A stretch of 64,000 bases of DNA. Origin: Toxonevra muliebris. Its lineage: Eukaryota; Arthropoda; Insecta; Diptera; Pallopteridae. Below are positions 1 to 12,597 of this stretch, piece after piece. The stretch covers positions 139,828,998 through 139,892,997 of the forward strand of contig OY829326.1 in assembly GCA_963691655.1 (NCBI GenBank), written 5' to 3'. The position numbers and the translations under genes were made by a program. Positions within the stretch are counted from its first letter, which is position 1, and every line of letters begins with the position of its first letter. The notes beneath the pieces were generated by a model. It was given only the letters and a program-made list of their open reading frames with translations. It was not told the DNA's origin and searched no databases.

Positions 1-511
1 AATTTAGCACCATGAGTAGTAGTAAAAGCCATTAAGAGAAACTTCTCAAGGTGAATTTAATCTTCATTTATTGATTTTAATTAGCCCTTTCTTCTCAACT
101 GTTTTATTGGGGGGTAAACAATTTTTTTGTTGATTTTTATTCATAGATTCGGACTTTGTTGAGAATAAAAACCAAAAAAATTATGAAAGAAGTTTTTGGG
201 AAAGGCTGTAGAGCTTTTGGAATTTATAGTGACCAAAATGCATGAAAAGAGTAAAAATTCGAGAAAAAAATTTTAATATTTGAATTTTTTTTTTGTTGAA
301 AAAACAACTAAGGTTTATTTTGCAATGTAAAATAAACTTTTAGTTTAGAAAATACTTTTAAAAACACACTTGTTCACTGAGTATAAAAAGTGAAAATTTG
401 AAACATTTTTGGAATTTGGGTTTATTTTCACTAAAGTCAAATATACAGATTTTTGTTGTTCAGTGACCTATAGTAAAATTTCACGTGCAACATATTTCTT
501 CAACATATTAA

Positions 512-569
512 CCCTCTATCAACCCTCGTAATGGGTCAAAAAATACCCATAATGGTGGGTGACAAAGGG
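512..569. mobile_element. tiny TTAA-flanked piggyBac-like MITE (58 bp)
   Basis: TTAA at 508-511 and 570-573 flank a 58-bp insert starting CCCTCTATCAACCC and ending GGGTGACAAAGGG, which are inverted copies with a one-base indel. TTAA duplication plus a CCC terminus is the piggyBac signature (established). The insert has no coding capacity. Confidence 0.65.
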
Positions 570-659
570 TTAATATGTAGGAAAAAATATTCTACGGAAA
601 ATTCTTCTATAAATTGCTGAACATACAAACAAGCTCTGATGCAAAACTAACAAGTCATT

Positions 660-1012
660 TGTTACAGTGGGCTTTATAAATACCGAAATAAAGATCAAAG
701 AATGTTTGAAAAAAAAACTTCTTCCTTTCATAAGGGAGCACAAAGTGTCCACATATTTTTGGCCCGATTTGGCATCATGTTTTTGTACCAAGAGAGGCCA
801 ATCCTTCAAATTGTCCGTAGCTAAGGCCAGTGGAGAGATATTGGGTTCTTGTGAAAAGAAACTTAAAGACCACAAAAAAGGTGTCCCAAATATCGAAGAT
901 TTTAAAAGGAGATGGGTGGGCAAACTGTTCCAAAAAGGTGTCTGAAATAACTATCAAATCTCTAATGGAAGGCTTACCAAAAAAAGTCCACGAGTTCATA
1001 AATAGTGGTTAG
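660..1012 (+). pseudogene. decayed Tc1/mariner-type transposase fragment (copy 1)
   Basis: This C-terminal fragment of a Tc1/mariner-superfamily DDE transposase is broken into several frames. Around 700-780 it reads KLLPFIREHKVSTYFWPDLASC, carrying the second catalytic aspartate (PDLASC). The sequence then jumps, by deletion, to VPREANPSNCP, a TAG stop, LRPVERYWVLVKRNLK, which contains the third acidic residue (PVE), and further to SEITIKSLMEGLPKKVHEFI at the end. It matches the better preserved minus-strand copy at about 9290-10146. The N-terminal helix-turn-helix part and terminal inverted repeats were not found. It is certainly inactive. Confidence 0.7.
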
Positions 1013-3183
1013 AACTATAAAAGTTATATTTTTCTGTAATTTGTAAAATATTATCAATTAAATAAAAAAACATCAAAACTTTAAGATTTTTTCGATCTCA
1101 CTCTATATTTACGTTACAAAAATGAGAACAAAAAATTGTTGAAACAACATTTTGATTTTTTTCACAACATAGAGAAACTGCATAGGTCCACTTTAACCGA
1201 CGGCCAGACTATCCTCTACACATCATGAAGTTAAAATAAATTTGTGTTGAATATTGAATTTTAATAATATTTTTTAATTTTATATTATTGTATATATTTC
1301 ATAAATTTTTTCCTGGGATCCGGGAATTAAAATTTTTGTCCCAAATCCCGAAAAGTCTATTGTGATCTACATCCGTTGTGTGTACGTAACTTCAAATATT
1401 CCACAAATTGAATTAAGTTCCCTGAATTTAAAAAATTCACCTTAAATTTTGAATGCTCTGTGGGACGACATTTTATTGTTTTTCTTGTAAGATTGATAAC
1501 ATCATTGATTTGCATTGATTTAATTTTATTTAAATTAAGTCCAATATTTTTCACCGTGCGAGCGACCACCAAGCAACGCACCCACATCAAGCCGCATGCA
1601 GGTAACAGCTACGCCCTATCACATTACCACACAACACCAAGCCAACACAATCAATGCTTTGATGGGTGGGTGGGTGGTTCGTTGGATGGTTACATACATA
1701 TATACGGGTGTAGTAGATACATATGTAGGTGTGTATAAAGCTTACTGCTTTCTACTCTTTGATTCTGTCACAGATCAATGCTTATGTATTTAGGTTTACT
1801 CGTATATGGGAAATTTGTATACGACTGATTTTGTTAACTTCACTTCCGTGTATCTTTTTCCGTGTATATCTGCATGCAAATGGTTAAAATTAAAATGAGA
1901 AAAAAAAAACAACACATTTTTTTTTACGATGCAGAACAACAAAATTTAATCGAGCATGACTTTTCTGGGTACACACAGATAGATTCTACACTACGCCCTC
2001 CCTGCCTTAACTTTCGTCTACCTTCTTCTTCTTCTGCTGCTGCTGCTGCTGCTTCCACTCCACCGTATTGTTATTATTCCGGATGTGGGGAATTTTAATT
2101 TCTCGCGCGCTCATTGCGTGTTGACATTATGTGGTAACGAAATGAAAACTGTTGTTGGTTTCTGCTGCTGCTGCTGCTGGGTAGTAATGGTGATAGTGGT
2201 GCTAGTGGTGGTGCTGGTGATGACAGGCAACCCTTTAACACTGTGCTGCTGTTGCTGCTGCTGTTGTTGTTGTTGTTGTTACCGTTGTCGCTGCTGTCTG
2301 CTGACCCATTCAAGCGTTGCGTTATATTTCATCGTTTCGATCATTTTCGATCGGTTTGGCTGATTTTTATGAGACCACAATGCCAACAACAACATGCAAT
2401 GTGTCTCGTGTTTGAAAAGCATGATAAATTGTTACTCATTTGCATTTTATTCGATTTTATATTGCGTTCAATTTTTTATTATCATCAAAACAGTTAAAAA
2501 GTTAACTTAACCCTTTCTTTAATTTACATGCATACAAACATAAATAAATTCATTGTACGCCAGTATTTTAAAACAGTCACAGGTGTTTGAATACAGGGTA
2601 GGGCATTTCATTCTATCGCTGCTGTTGTTGTTGCTGCATTATTTTATGTTATTTGAAATATGTGAAAAAATTTATTATTATTACATTTTATCTGGAAACA
2701 TCGATGTCGAAATTAAAATAAGCTCGAGTTAATGCTTCTGTTAACATGGGGTGACCATTTGTTTTATTTTTATTTTTTTCAAACAAAAGGAAAACATTTG
2801 CATTACAATTGATCTTTTTGTACTTACTTATAAGTAAATTTAAGATGTGTCAGTTTTTCTGTACAGATCTTTAAATTAGCCAATTTCAGGGGATGTCTTT
2901 GAACAGTTTAAATTTTTTGCATGTCACATATCGAGATCATTAATATCTTTATTTTATAGTCTTGATCATAAATTGAATTGGATTTGCAGATCACTTAATG
3001 AAAAAGGGTTCGATTAAGTTGCTTGCACCATAGAGCGTCTGTAATTTTCGAAATATTCGGAGTTTCTTCTGAAGCAGTTAACACCACTAGCAAAGTCATA
3101 GGTTATGTTGGTTACGACGCTGATCCTAGATCCTACTTTCAAGAAGCTGGCAAAACCACAAAAATTTGGTTATTCTCTTTTAG
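1013..3183. other. non-coding stretch with CTG/TTG microsatellites
   Basis: No gene was found. The stretch holds a TTC/TGC run at 2022-2053 and imperfect CTG/TTG runs between 2161 and 2299. Short open frames here are leucine or cysteine runs produced by the microsatellites, not genes. Confidence 0.7.
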
Positions 3184-4440
3184 ATTGTACATGAAGTTAA
3201 ATATCTAAGAATAAAATTAGGGGAAAACCAACAGATAAAACTTTAGTCAGCGACCGGGAGCGATGAGAACATGTCCGACTGCTGCATTGAAGGTACTATT
3301 GGAGCTAACTCCATTACAACTCGTGATAGAGGGTACCTCCAAGACAGCAATCGTAAGAGCAACAAGAAATAGAAGATTAACTGGGCTATCTATAGCGCCT
3401 GAAAACCGAGATAACCCGGCGAAAGACAACTATCTCTTGGACTGTCCCCAGGACAGAATGGACAAACAGTATAGTTTTGAGAAACACTTTGTTGCAAAAC
3501 TTAGTAGTAAGAATGAATGGGAGAGTGTAGAACATAACTACACACTCAAAGAGCACACGATTAAGTGGTATACAGATGGGTCACGAACCGAGAATGAAAC
3601 TGGTGCAGGAGTATTTGGGCCAAGGATCAAACACTCTGAGCCGATGGGAAAGTATCCTAGCATCTTTCAAGCCGAAATTCACGCAATCGCTATATGTGCG
3701 CAATTCAACCTGAATAGAAAGTACAAACGGCAAGATATCGCTATCATGTCGGATAGCTAGGCAACCATTCGAGCATTATGCTCCTCTGAGATCACCTCTA
3801 AACTGGTGTGGGACTATTTGAGCAAGCTCAATCAGCTGGGCAAGGACAATAAAGTCGCCCTATGTTGGGTTCCTGGACACTTAGGAATAGAGGGCAATGA
3901 GCAGGCAGACGATCTTACTAGAAAGGGAGCAGCGACCACTTTCGTGGGACCTGAACCCTTCTGTGGAATAGGATATAGCGTAATCAGGGAAGTACTCAGG
4001 CAGGAAGAGAAGAACAAGAGGCAAGAACTCTTTAATAATCTTCCGGGATTGAAGCAATCCAAAACGCTTCTAGGTAACTATAACAAGAATAGATACGCAT
4101 TCTGCATTGGCTTTAATAAAAACAGACTGACTGGGTACTGCGGGCTCAGAGAACACATTTGCAAAATAGGAGTTGAGGATAGCTCAATATGTAGGTTTTG
4201 TAATGAGGAAGATGAATCATCAGAACATATCTTAGCTCAGTGTGGAGCACTGATCCACAAAAGAATGAAATATCTGGGTATGTACGAAGTGCCCAGTACA
4301 GAACTAGCATCCATAGATCCATCCATTGAGGGAGACTGGACTAGATGAGGCACTCGAGGCAAATCAGACTAGATAGAGAAGAGGAACGTACAATAGACCT
4401 TATAGGTCGCGGTACAAATATATATAAACCTCACTAATAC
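3184..4440 (+). pseudogene. 3' part of a non-LTR retrotransposon (RT tail, RNase H, zinc knuckle), one stop
   Basis: A LINE fragment on the plus strand. It starts with a reverse-transcriptase tail (VHEVKYLRIKLGE) that is broken near 3240, then the thumb-like segment AMRTCPTAALKVLLEL at 3263. An RNase H domain follows with all four acidic catalytic residues: TDGS (D at 3575), QAEIHAI, MSDS and EQADDL after WVPGHLGIEGN. A single TAG at about 3758 interrupts it where related proteins have glutamine (SDS*A). The C-terminus has a CX2CX8HX4C zinc-knuckle (CRFCNEEDESSEHILAQC). Coding sequence stops at 4348, followed by a short tail with no clear poly-A. The copy is 5'-truncated. RNase H-bearing I-group elements are the likely source; the exact clade is not decided. 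Confidence 0.85.
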
Positions 4441-5730
4441 AATACAATAGTCAAGGACAACAAATTTCTTATGGTATACAAAAGTTTAGTAGAAAAAAAC
4501 TGAGTCTGCTCTCTGCATACTTCACCATTCTCTAGTTTTCACTAAGGCGAGACTCTCTCTCACAAATAATTAAATTTTCTATAGTGAGGAACACCATCAC
4601 AGAGGTACAGGTTAGCCAGTGTTTATATTACAGGAGCTATGAGACCTTGCTCAACGGCAGGAAATGTTACATGCAATGCCTCTACATCTTGTAAATGAGA
4701 CTAATACGTTTAAGAGGGGAGTGTTTCCACCGATGGAAAGCAAAAAGGAAAGCAGCAGAGAGTTGAAAGCTTTAGTACCTACCCTTAACTTTGATAAATA
4801 GTTTAAAGTTATACTCACTAAGAAGTTATACTCTCTCAAAGCATTTAAATTCAAGGGGTACACACTCTCGTCGAGTCCAAAACCCAGACTCAGATAGACG
4901 CTGTGCCTATTAGAAAAACTCCAAGCAGATTTTTGCCATAACGGTATGTGCAAAATTAAACCTCCAACGTGAATATAATATATTCAGATCGCTAATGAAT
5001 CCAGACATTTTCGAAGAGGATGAGTTTTCAATAAAATCACAACGAGTTAGATATTCAAAACGCTATCAAATGACTGGGCTCCTTTGAGATGTTCTTAAAG
5101 TTAGCCCGGGAATGCCTAGTGCTATTGATTGGAGTAGGCAAGACAATGAGTAAAATAAAGCAAGGCAAGTAACCTAAGTCCTAAGTTGGGTTTTGTGGGC
5201 AACTGAAAAGGTGTGCCGTCTCATGTGGACTTTTTCCAGAAAGTGGACACACATCTACGAATTCCTCGTCGATTCTAGCCATATAGCAGTTCAAATACCG
5301 GCTCCAGCCCGACCTTAGTTGTGCTAGTGCGCATCTGGTTTTTCTTCTGCTGCTATCGGCAGCGGCCTAGCGCTTAAGAAACGACTAGGCTGGCAATTTT
5401 GTGTCAGTGAGGGAGACCATTTTGTGCGGCGTTGTTCATCCACGAACTACTTAATTTCCTCCTTTAACGCTTTAATCTGCGAGTCTGTCGAGTTCGCTTT
5501 TCGAATTGCATCTTTCTCGTTGGCAAGACCTGCCGTTGGGAAATTTGGGCATATTTTGGGGATTCTGCTTGCAAGAATGTGGCGGGCTGCTGATTTTGTG
5601 ATGTCTTCACGCGACACTTTTCTTCTGCGCTTAGCTGATGTTGACTCAGCATCTGCATCTGTATAAGATCTATTGTACCAAAGCCTTAAGACTGAAAGAA
5701 AGGAAGAGAGAAAGAAAGATAGATAAGAAA
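4441..5730. other. non-coding stretch, no gene recognised
   Basis: Contains short open frames on both strands with no family I recognise. Between 5415 and 5665 the minus strand has an open charged stretch that may be remnant LINE ORF1, but this is not supported enough to call. Confidence 0.5.
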
Positions 5731-5734
5731 CATA

Positions 5735-6045
5735 CCCCAGCCGAGAATCAAAATCGGGTCTCTAGAGACAAGAGTCTGGCACTCTACCACTACACCACAG
5801 TGGCGATGGTAGGACCTACAGTTTAACGCCGATTCCGAACGGCTGTGTGGCAATTTTTTATCAGCTAGGTGGTTTTGCCATTACCAACCAATGTGTGTAC
5901 TTGTACACATTCTTATAATACTCATCCACATCATATCGATAGTGAATATAAGAAGTTTATGAGAATTAACCACCAGGCCAAGACGGGAATCGAACCCGAC
6001 CCAACCTTCTGAATGAATGTCTAGTGCACTATCCACAGATGGACA
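5735..6045 (-). repeat. tRNA-derived SINE sequences (two promoter-like heads)
   Basis: On the minus strand the right part has tagtgcactagac followed by a perfect RNA polymerase III B box (GGTTCGATTCC, from the plus-strand gggaatcgaacccga near 5980). The left part has an A-box match (TGGTGTAGTGG) at about 5800-5790. The linking sequence gccgattccgaacggc recurs in related copies near 22615 and 57785, marking an interspersed family. Confidence 0.65.
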
Positions 6046-7354
6046 ATACGATCGGTTAAAGCATTCTCACCGTAAACCGTACAAATTTCTCGGCATTTTG
6101 TGCAACGTTTTTACCTTTTTTATAGTAAAAAGCATCACAAAGCGAATTTCTTCAAAAATTTCACTCATTCTCAAATCAATGTAACTTTTTATACGAATGA
6201 CAAACTACAAAACTGCCCAAAAACAGGCAAAAAATGTTGCCTGAAATGTTACCTTTCAAGCGCGCGTTTCGTTTCACAGAATCGGATCAGTGGTGCCAGA
6301 TGTATCGCCATTAACACCACCTTGTGACAAAAACCTAAAATACTTCTTATATGACCCAATTTTTTCTACAGAAGGATATAGGAAGGTAAATAAGTATTAC
6401 GTTTATATGCCTATACATCAATACTAAATAAATCAAATTTTTTTGAGTGGTGCACTAAAAACAAACATTTGATTTTTGACTTCCGGTTTGAAATTGTCGC
6501 TATATGTATAAATCTATCACATACGAAGTATGCACATAACCTCCTGTCAATAAGTTTAGTTCTTTAACTTTTCAGTAGATATATATGCATGTACTCTCAT
6601 AAATTACTACATATTATTAATTGCCTCTTCTCAACCCTTTTGCTTTTTCTAAGTAATTTCTCTAAATTTCAATTTGGTAAACTTTCACTTTGTGTTCGAA
6701 TTTGTTTTTTTTTTACGCCGGGAAATATGCTGCAAATGCGTGACAAAACAGTCTTAAAATCTAAGCAGCTCCAGAAGGAAAAACAAAGACAATAACAACA
6801 AGAACAACTGTATAACTACAACAGTAGTATGAAAATTAATGCCGCATGCTACCCGCAGTAGCAAGCAAGCAGCAAATTGCCACTCAACGCAATTTGGTTG
6901 CGCGTAAATGCTTAAGTTATTTTTCAATGCTTTTAATTTTTAACCCTTTGCTGCTTGATACTTTCAGCTACTCCGTTATGTTCTTCTTGACTGTTGGTTG
7001 TTGTTGTTGTATTATATTTTACTATGAAAATTTATTCATGAATAATAAGCGACTATTATGAGCGACTTTTGTTGCGAATGAATTTAAAAGTCGTGTTGAT
7101 TTGTTGTTGTTCCTAGTTAAAGTTACTTTCGTTGATGAAGGTAGTTGGGGTGAATGGGGTTTTCTTGAAATGATTTATTTTATGTGTTTATAAATTTTGT
7201 GAAAATAAGTAGTTAAATATTAAATAGTAATTTTTCGAAGTAATAAAAAAAAGTTTTCTAACTAAAATTAAACATTATTTTATTTAGTATTTTGTTTTTA
7301 TTAATGTCATACATTATTCATAAATTTTAGGAAACATTAAGTGTAATGCAGAAA

Positions 7355-8395
7355 CAGGGCCGTAGCCAGAAAATTTTTTCGGGGGGAGTTTTCATTCGAA
7401 GAAAATATTCATAAATATTTTTTATCAAACTGATTTTTAAATACAAAAAATTAAATCGATGATACATTTGATGAACCCTATCAGACTAAGGACAAAAGTA
7501 GATAAATGTCTTAAAACTTTAGGAACAATTTTCCGATTTTTTTTAATCTTAACCTCAAAAATATGGCCAAAAGCGACAAAAAATTCACTAAATTATCAAA
7601 TTAAATTTTTTAATTTTTTAATGCATTTTTTTATTGCGACGGACATAATTTCGTTAACTCATTAAATTCCCACTACTGATGATGTACCCAACCTCAAAAA
7701 AAAATACCAAAAATAGTAGAGGCTAATTTTTTTCAAATGATTATTATTGGGAATTTGGGCCATTATCAATGATGAGGTTGGCTTATATTCCCTTAATTCG
7801 TGAAGTGCATTGAAAGAGTTTTTTCTAGTCGTAGTGCTCTGAGCAATAATGGGTTAAAAAATTAATTATATTTTAAGATTTTCTCCTAAAACTGCTAATA
7901 AGATGGAGTTTTTGCGAAAGAATTTTTCACGTTGAACACGAATCTGAGGTCAAAAATTTCCCATCACGCAACGTTTTAGGAAAAAAAATGGAGTTCAAGC
8001 AAATCTAATTTTACAAGGATCCGATTTTTTCTATTTTTATTAATTATTAATCTTTTCAAACTGATTCGGGACGAAACCTTAAATCAAAAACAGTTACTGA
8101 CCCAGAAAAACTATGAATGCAGGAGTGCTCAGTATTACCTTCTCTTTTTGAATCCGTAGTCAAACCTCATGTCGAAGAAAACAAATCGGATTTGATCGCA
8201 TAGTGTAACTAAGATTTAAAATTTATTTGTTATATTTGACTTTTTAGAAAAAAAAACCGATTGAAGTAAAAAATATCGTTAAATAGATTTTATTTTGATT
8301 TTTTCCCCATCCATTGGCAATTAATCTCAAAAATTAGAATAAAGTTTCCACATTTCGGTTGAACTCCTAAAACCTCCCCCCTAAATACGGCCTTG
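7355..8395. mobile_element. non-autonomous hAT element (1041 bp) with near-perfect 8-bp target duplication
   Basis: The left end is CAGGGCCGTAGCCAG and the right end, reversed, CAAGGCCGTATTTAG; both continue into a G-run (ggggggag). Flanks are tgcagaaa (7347-7354) and tgcagaag (8396-8403), an 8-bp duplication with one mismatch. CAGGG ends and 8-bp duplications define hAT transposons (established). No transposase frame is visible inside, only short open frames. Confidence 0.85.
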
Positions 8396-8975
8396 TGCAG
8401 AAGAAAAGGGTTGCCTTTATGTTGGAGGTACCAAATGCTAGGAGCCATATCATTTTCTTTTTTAAATTCAAAATTGGAAATGTTTTTTCAAACTAGAGAC
8501 GTCATGATCCTACAATAATGAGTGAAAAACTTTGTGGCAATTCGGATTTGGTTTTTGCTTAAGCTTATCGTAATTTGAAACGAATAGTTTGGCTAGTAAA
8601 GGTTCCAATTCAGTAATCTATCGCATTCTTATTCGGTGAAATTTTACGAGTTAGTGTAATGAAACTCTATAGTAAACCGCAGAATGATTCTGTACCAATA
8701 AAGATCGACCATTTTGCTGCCAACAGCTTATTTAAGTCGTACTTTGAATTTAGATTCATAATCCAAATTTGCGAGCATATCTGCAATCCTTGTAAATTTT
8801 AAACATTTGGAGTTATCCGTTGAAAAATGTTAATATATAAGGACTGCGCAGAATAATATTGTTCGCTTCAAAAATTATGAAATCTTTTCAACCTGTTGTG
8901 CGATTTTTATAAACTCGAATATTTTACTTTGTAAATTATTTTTAGATTTGAAAAAAAAAAAAATAAGAAATCAAC

Positions 8976-9223
8976 AATTCTGTGGTCACAAGGCATAACA
9001 ACACAACTCGAATTTTGTCGAATTCAAGTTATTATTATAATTGAAATCTTCATATCCGATTTCATATTGTGTCAAAATTTTATATGGTTCAGTAGTTTAC
9101 GAGATATTAAAGGAAAAATAGCGCAACTCAAATTGATTTCTATTAGCATTTGAATCTTTGAAGTGCTCTCCTGTAAAGTTTAAAAAACTGACTTATGCTA
9201 TTATGCCTTGTGACCACAGAATT
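8976..9223. mobile_element. MITE with 23-bp perfect terminal inverted repeats
   Basis: The 23 bases from 8976 to 8998 (core tctgtggtcacaaggc) are the exact reverse complement of 9201-9223. The 248-bp interior has no ORF. The superfamily is uncertain because the flanks give no clean duplication. It lies 70 bp from the transposase remnant at 9290. Confidence 0.75.
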
Positions 9224-9289
9224 ATTATTTTTTAATAAAAAGTTTAAATTTTTCAGGAACACTGTCCATTAATGTTTTTATGGTAGTAT

Positions 9290-10146
9290 CTGACACCCTC
9301 ACAGCAGCTGAAGACCACTTTCTTTTAAAGTCGTGAAGGCCTTTGCCCACTTTTTTTTTGTTAACTTAATCTTCCTTTTTATTAAAGCCCAGTATCTCTC
9401 AATCGGCCTTATTTCTGGGCAGTTTGGTAGATTGGCTTCTCTTGGCACCAAAATCACTTCATTGCATTGAAACCACTCAAAGGCCGCTTTGCCGTAGTGG
9501 CAGGAAACGAGATCAGCAAAAACAAGTGAATTCTTCATGTTAGCGTAAAAATAGAAGCAACCTCTTTTGCAAGCTTTCCTTCTCACATTCATATTTCGCT
9601 GCTGAATGAGCTGCTCCTTTTGCCACAACTGCGAATCGCCTGCCAAAAAAGTAATTTCTGTGGAAATTTTGTCATCTTTTCGACTTTAAATTTGTCCGCG
9701 ACATTTTCTCGAGAATCAGCTGTATAAAATTCCTGCCCAGGAAGCTGAGAAAAGTTAGCTAAAACGTAAGTCTCGTCGTTCATTATGCAGCATTCGAATT
9801 TCTTAAAAAAAATCTTGTTTCAGTTTTTAACTCGTTGTTTTGCGGTTTAATTCTTGACGGCGTTAAGCCCAGTTTCTGAGCAATCAGCCAATTTACTTCC
9901 CGATATTCTTTGATTTTTCTTCAGACTGGTCACAACTTTCTTCGCCTTCTCACGATCATGTGCCCCTTTATTTTTACCAGTACCTTTCTTCCGAGCAATA
10001 CACAGTTTTTTTCTGAAAGCGTTTGACAATGCGAGAAATTGTTTTAGGGTTAGCCCCTATTTCTTTAGCAATTTATTTAAAGGAAAACAACTGAGGTTGG
10101 TTTGGAAAAATTTTAGTAATATTTTCTCGCACTTCTCGCTTGCCAT
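9290..10146 (-). pseudogene. decayed Tc1/mariner-superfamily transposase, DD37E type (copy 2)
   Basis: A nearly full-length but frameshifted transposase on the minus strand. The ATG is at 10146-10144, followed by an N-terminal HTH-like part (KEIGANPKTISRIVKRF-like when frames are followed), then KKGTGKNKGAHDREKAKKVV and SGSKLADCSETGLNAVKN (stop at 9847). The catalytic part runs MNDETYVLANFSQLPGQEFY (first aspartate), KLLFWQAIRSCGKRSS, a frameshift near 9640, NSLVFADLVSCHYGKAAFEW (second aspartate) and NLPNCPEIRPIERYWALIKRK (final glutamate). I count 37 residues between the second and third catalytic residues, giving DD37E spacing. It shares sequence with the fragment at 660-1012. Terminal repeats were not found. 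Confidence 0.8.
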
Positions 10147-10149
10147 TTT

Positions 10150-10985
10150 TGGGTTAAATTTTTTTTATTGAATATAAGCGATACATGATATTTTCTGACA
10201 TTTAATTCAGAGCTTATAAGACAAAAATTATTGAATTCGAATTTTTCAAAAGCATAGTGTGGGAAGAAATGTAAAGGACAATTTTATTAGGCGCACTCTT
10301 AAGACTGGTTTGTCTGGCAATGAAGGATCTAAAAGAGGGCAAATTTAATAGCCCCTCCTAAAAATGTGAATGCTTAATTTTTTAAAATCTTTCCACAAGG
10401 CAACTTCGATTATTCTGGTTTTCTGATATTTTGATAGCTAATGCTGGGAAACTGTCACCTTGGTGTATATTGCTATCAGGGGCCAACTTCACTTAATTTC
10501 TACTTCTGCCTCTACACTTCGGCCTCCTACAAACCTGGGCAGGTTCTGGGATAGTTTAATTCAGGGCAAACGAAATGAGAAACGTCACTGACATCTCTTT
10601 CCCATATTTGGTTCTCAGTGCTGAGTGTAGCCAACTGCAAGGCAAACCCTTTAACAGCCTCTCTGGAATTTTTTTCTATTTTTTATTATTATTCATCCAA
10701 GTTCTAAGAAATTTAACATTTTAATAGAATTTAAATATGATTGGAATTATTTTTTATGTGTTTGCGGTTTTTAGATATTCCCAATCTCCTTTGTGCTAAT
10801 GAACAAGAAATCGGAGCTATGGAAATTTTGGAAAGATTTTGGGTTTTATTCTCATTTTTCTAATAAAAATAGTGAGTATTTTCTTATATATTATATTGAG
10901 TATTTGATATTATATTATATATTACCCTGTATTCAAATTTTCTTATACCGACCCGAAACCTATAATTTGGTTTTTTTTTTTTGGT
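10150..10985. other. non-coding stretch
   Basis: AT-rich sequence with no recognised gene, ending in a TATAT-rich patch around 10880-10925. Confidence 0.5.
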
Positions 10986-10989
10986 GGAT

Positions 10990-11180
10990 TCAATTCTCTA
11001 CCTGAGAATAAAACCCGTTGAACTGGTACTTGAGTCACGTATTTAAGAACTAAATCATCGAAATGATCCATTTTATTAGAACAATTCATTTGGACATTTT
11101 TAAGAATTTAACCCCATCTGGGAATCAAATCTGAGGCAGATGGAACTCCAGTCGAGCACTCATCCACGAAGTAACCATTG
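10990..11180 (-). repeat. tRNA-derived SINE copy
   Basis: Read on the minus strand it has gagtgctcgactggagttcc, a weakened B box (GATTTGATTCC), cccagatgggg, and a tail with aataaaatggatcatttcga. The same order of motifs occurs on the plus strand at 56325-56465, which establishes an interspersed repeat family. Confidence 0.7.
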
Positions 11181-11239
11181 TTGAACGTCGTCGAGCTATT
11201 TCTGAATTAGATTAGCAGCTTCTGTAGGAGATTAATTTG

Positions 11240-11565
11240 ACGCTAAATGGCTGTCTCGTCTGGATAAGTAGCTATAGTAACACCATCAGTTTCAGGCAAG
11301 TCGCAGGTAAAAATCGAATAAAGAGCAGGACCCACAACACTACTCTGTGGTACTTTGGCTTTCACTTGACATTTGGCTGATGTTTCATCATTTACTTTGA
11401 CATAGAATGATAGGACTTTAAGACCAAATAAAATGGAGCTGGAAGTAAATTTTATAATTTGTATAAGAGCCCTTGATGCCAAACTTTTTCGAACGCTTCT
11501 TGAATGTCCAAAAATATGGCAGAGCAATATTTTTTGAGTTCCAGAAAGTCAGGGACAATATTCTC
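11240..11565 (-). pseudogene. reverse-transcriptase fragment of a jockey-like LINE
   Basis: In minus-strand order, one frame gives YCSAIFLDIQEAFEKVWHQG (RT motif A with its catalytic aspartate). A frameshift follows, then LSFYVKVNDETSAKCQVKAK, VPQSSVVGPALYSIFTCDLP and TIATYPDETAI. The last segment stands where active enzymes have YADDTAI, so the catalytic motif is mutated (A to P, D to E). Both ends are truncated. The SINE at 10990-11180 lies just downstream. Confidence 0.8.
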
Positions 11566-12597
11566 TATGCGATGATATTGCTCAGGAGTACCGTACTTAT
11601 GACGATTGGTGATTCGGAACTATATTCTTATTTTCTTGTATTATTAGCAATCGAATATTTCGAATATTTTCGAGAATATTGCCAGCAAACTTTTAGGTCT
11701 ATGTGAGAGCACTGAGTTTTCGGGTTTATTTGGTTTAGGTATCATTTATATTTCAACACATTTCCATAGAGAAGGAAAGTGGTTTAATGAGCAAGATTAT
11801 TCATTATTTTTATAATTGAAAGTAAATCGTAATAACAAAAATAACTAATTATGTTTACCTTTTTGCCTGTTTAAGTTATTAAATTTTTAAGTGTTTGAAA
11901 ACTTTGGGGGGGGGGGAGGAAATTTCCCCCCTTGTATCCGCCCCTGGGAGAGGGGGGATGGAGCGTCGCGGCGATAGCTCGCCTAGGGCAGCAAAATACC
12001 TTGAGCCGACCCGGCTTCCAAGATAAGTAACTATATGAAACTATATTTACTGACTGCATAGAATGACCAGAAATCTGCACTTCATTGCTGCTAACAAATG
12101 TTAGGCTTAAAAACTTGGTCTTTTGGAAGGCGAGTTGTTAAGCTGTGTTACGGTCTGTGGGGTGAAGGGGACCAATTGATTTTATTATCGCAATTAGCAA
12201 GTTATTGCGAGCTCTCAATTAAAAACTTTGTATTGAAGATTGGAATATTGGAATTGAAGAGAAAGGTTTTCAAATTTCGCTAAGAATAACGAAATTTAAA
12301 ATTTTCAAGGATATTTAGTTCTATATGAGAAAATGATCACGGTCATAAACAAACTGCCTTCCCCCATAACGAGTGATATAACCAGGGCTTTGGAGCGGAG
12401 CTGGAGCAAGGAGCTGTGGAGCACACTGTTTTGACCGGAGCTAGAGCTGGAGCGATGAAAATTTAACCGCTCCGCTGCTCCGATTCATAATTTTTCCAAC
12501 TATTGTTGCTTGACATCATATTTGAAAACTTGCACACTATTACAACTGAGTAGTGCCATTTCCATTGCAGTAATGAAATGCACAATTTTAATTACAA

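Noticed and set aside
2085..2363. Open frame of cysteine/leucine runs around CTG/TTG microsatellites
   Set aside because: Composition comes entirely from the triplet repeats; no domain, splice or start context.
5415..5665. Minus-strand charged open stretch (KRRRKVSREDITKSAARHIL) as LINE ORF1
   Set aside because: Looks protein-like but has a stop and no diagnostic zinc-knuckle; too weak to call.
11885..11955. hAT-like terminus (reverse of CAGGGGCGGATACAAGGGGGG-like end)
   Set aside because: Only one end was found; without the partner end or a target duplication no element can be delimited.
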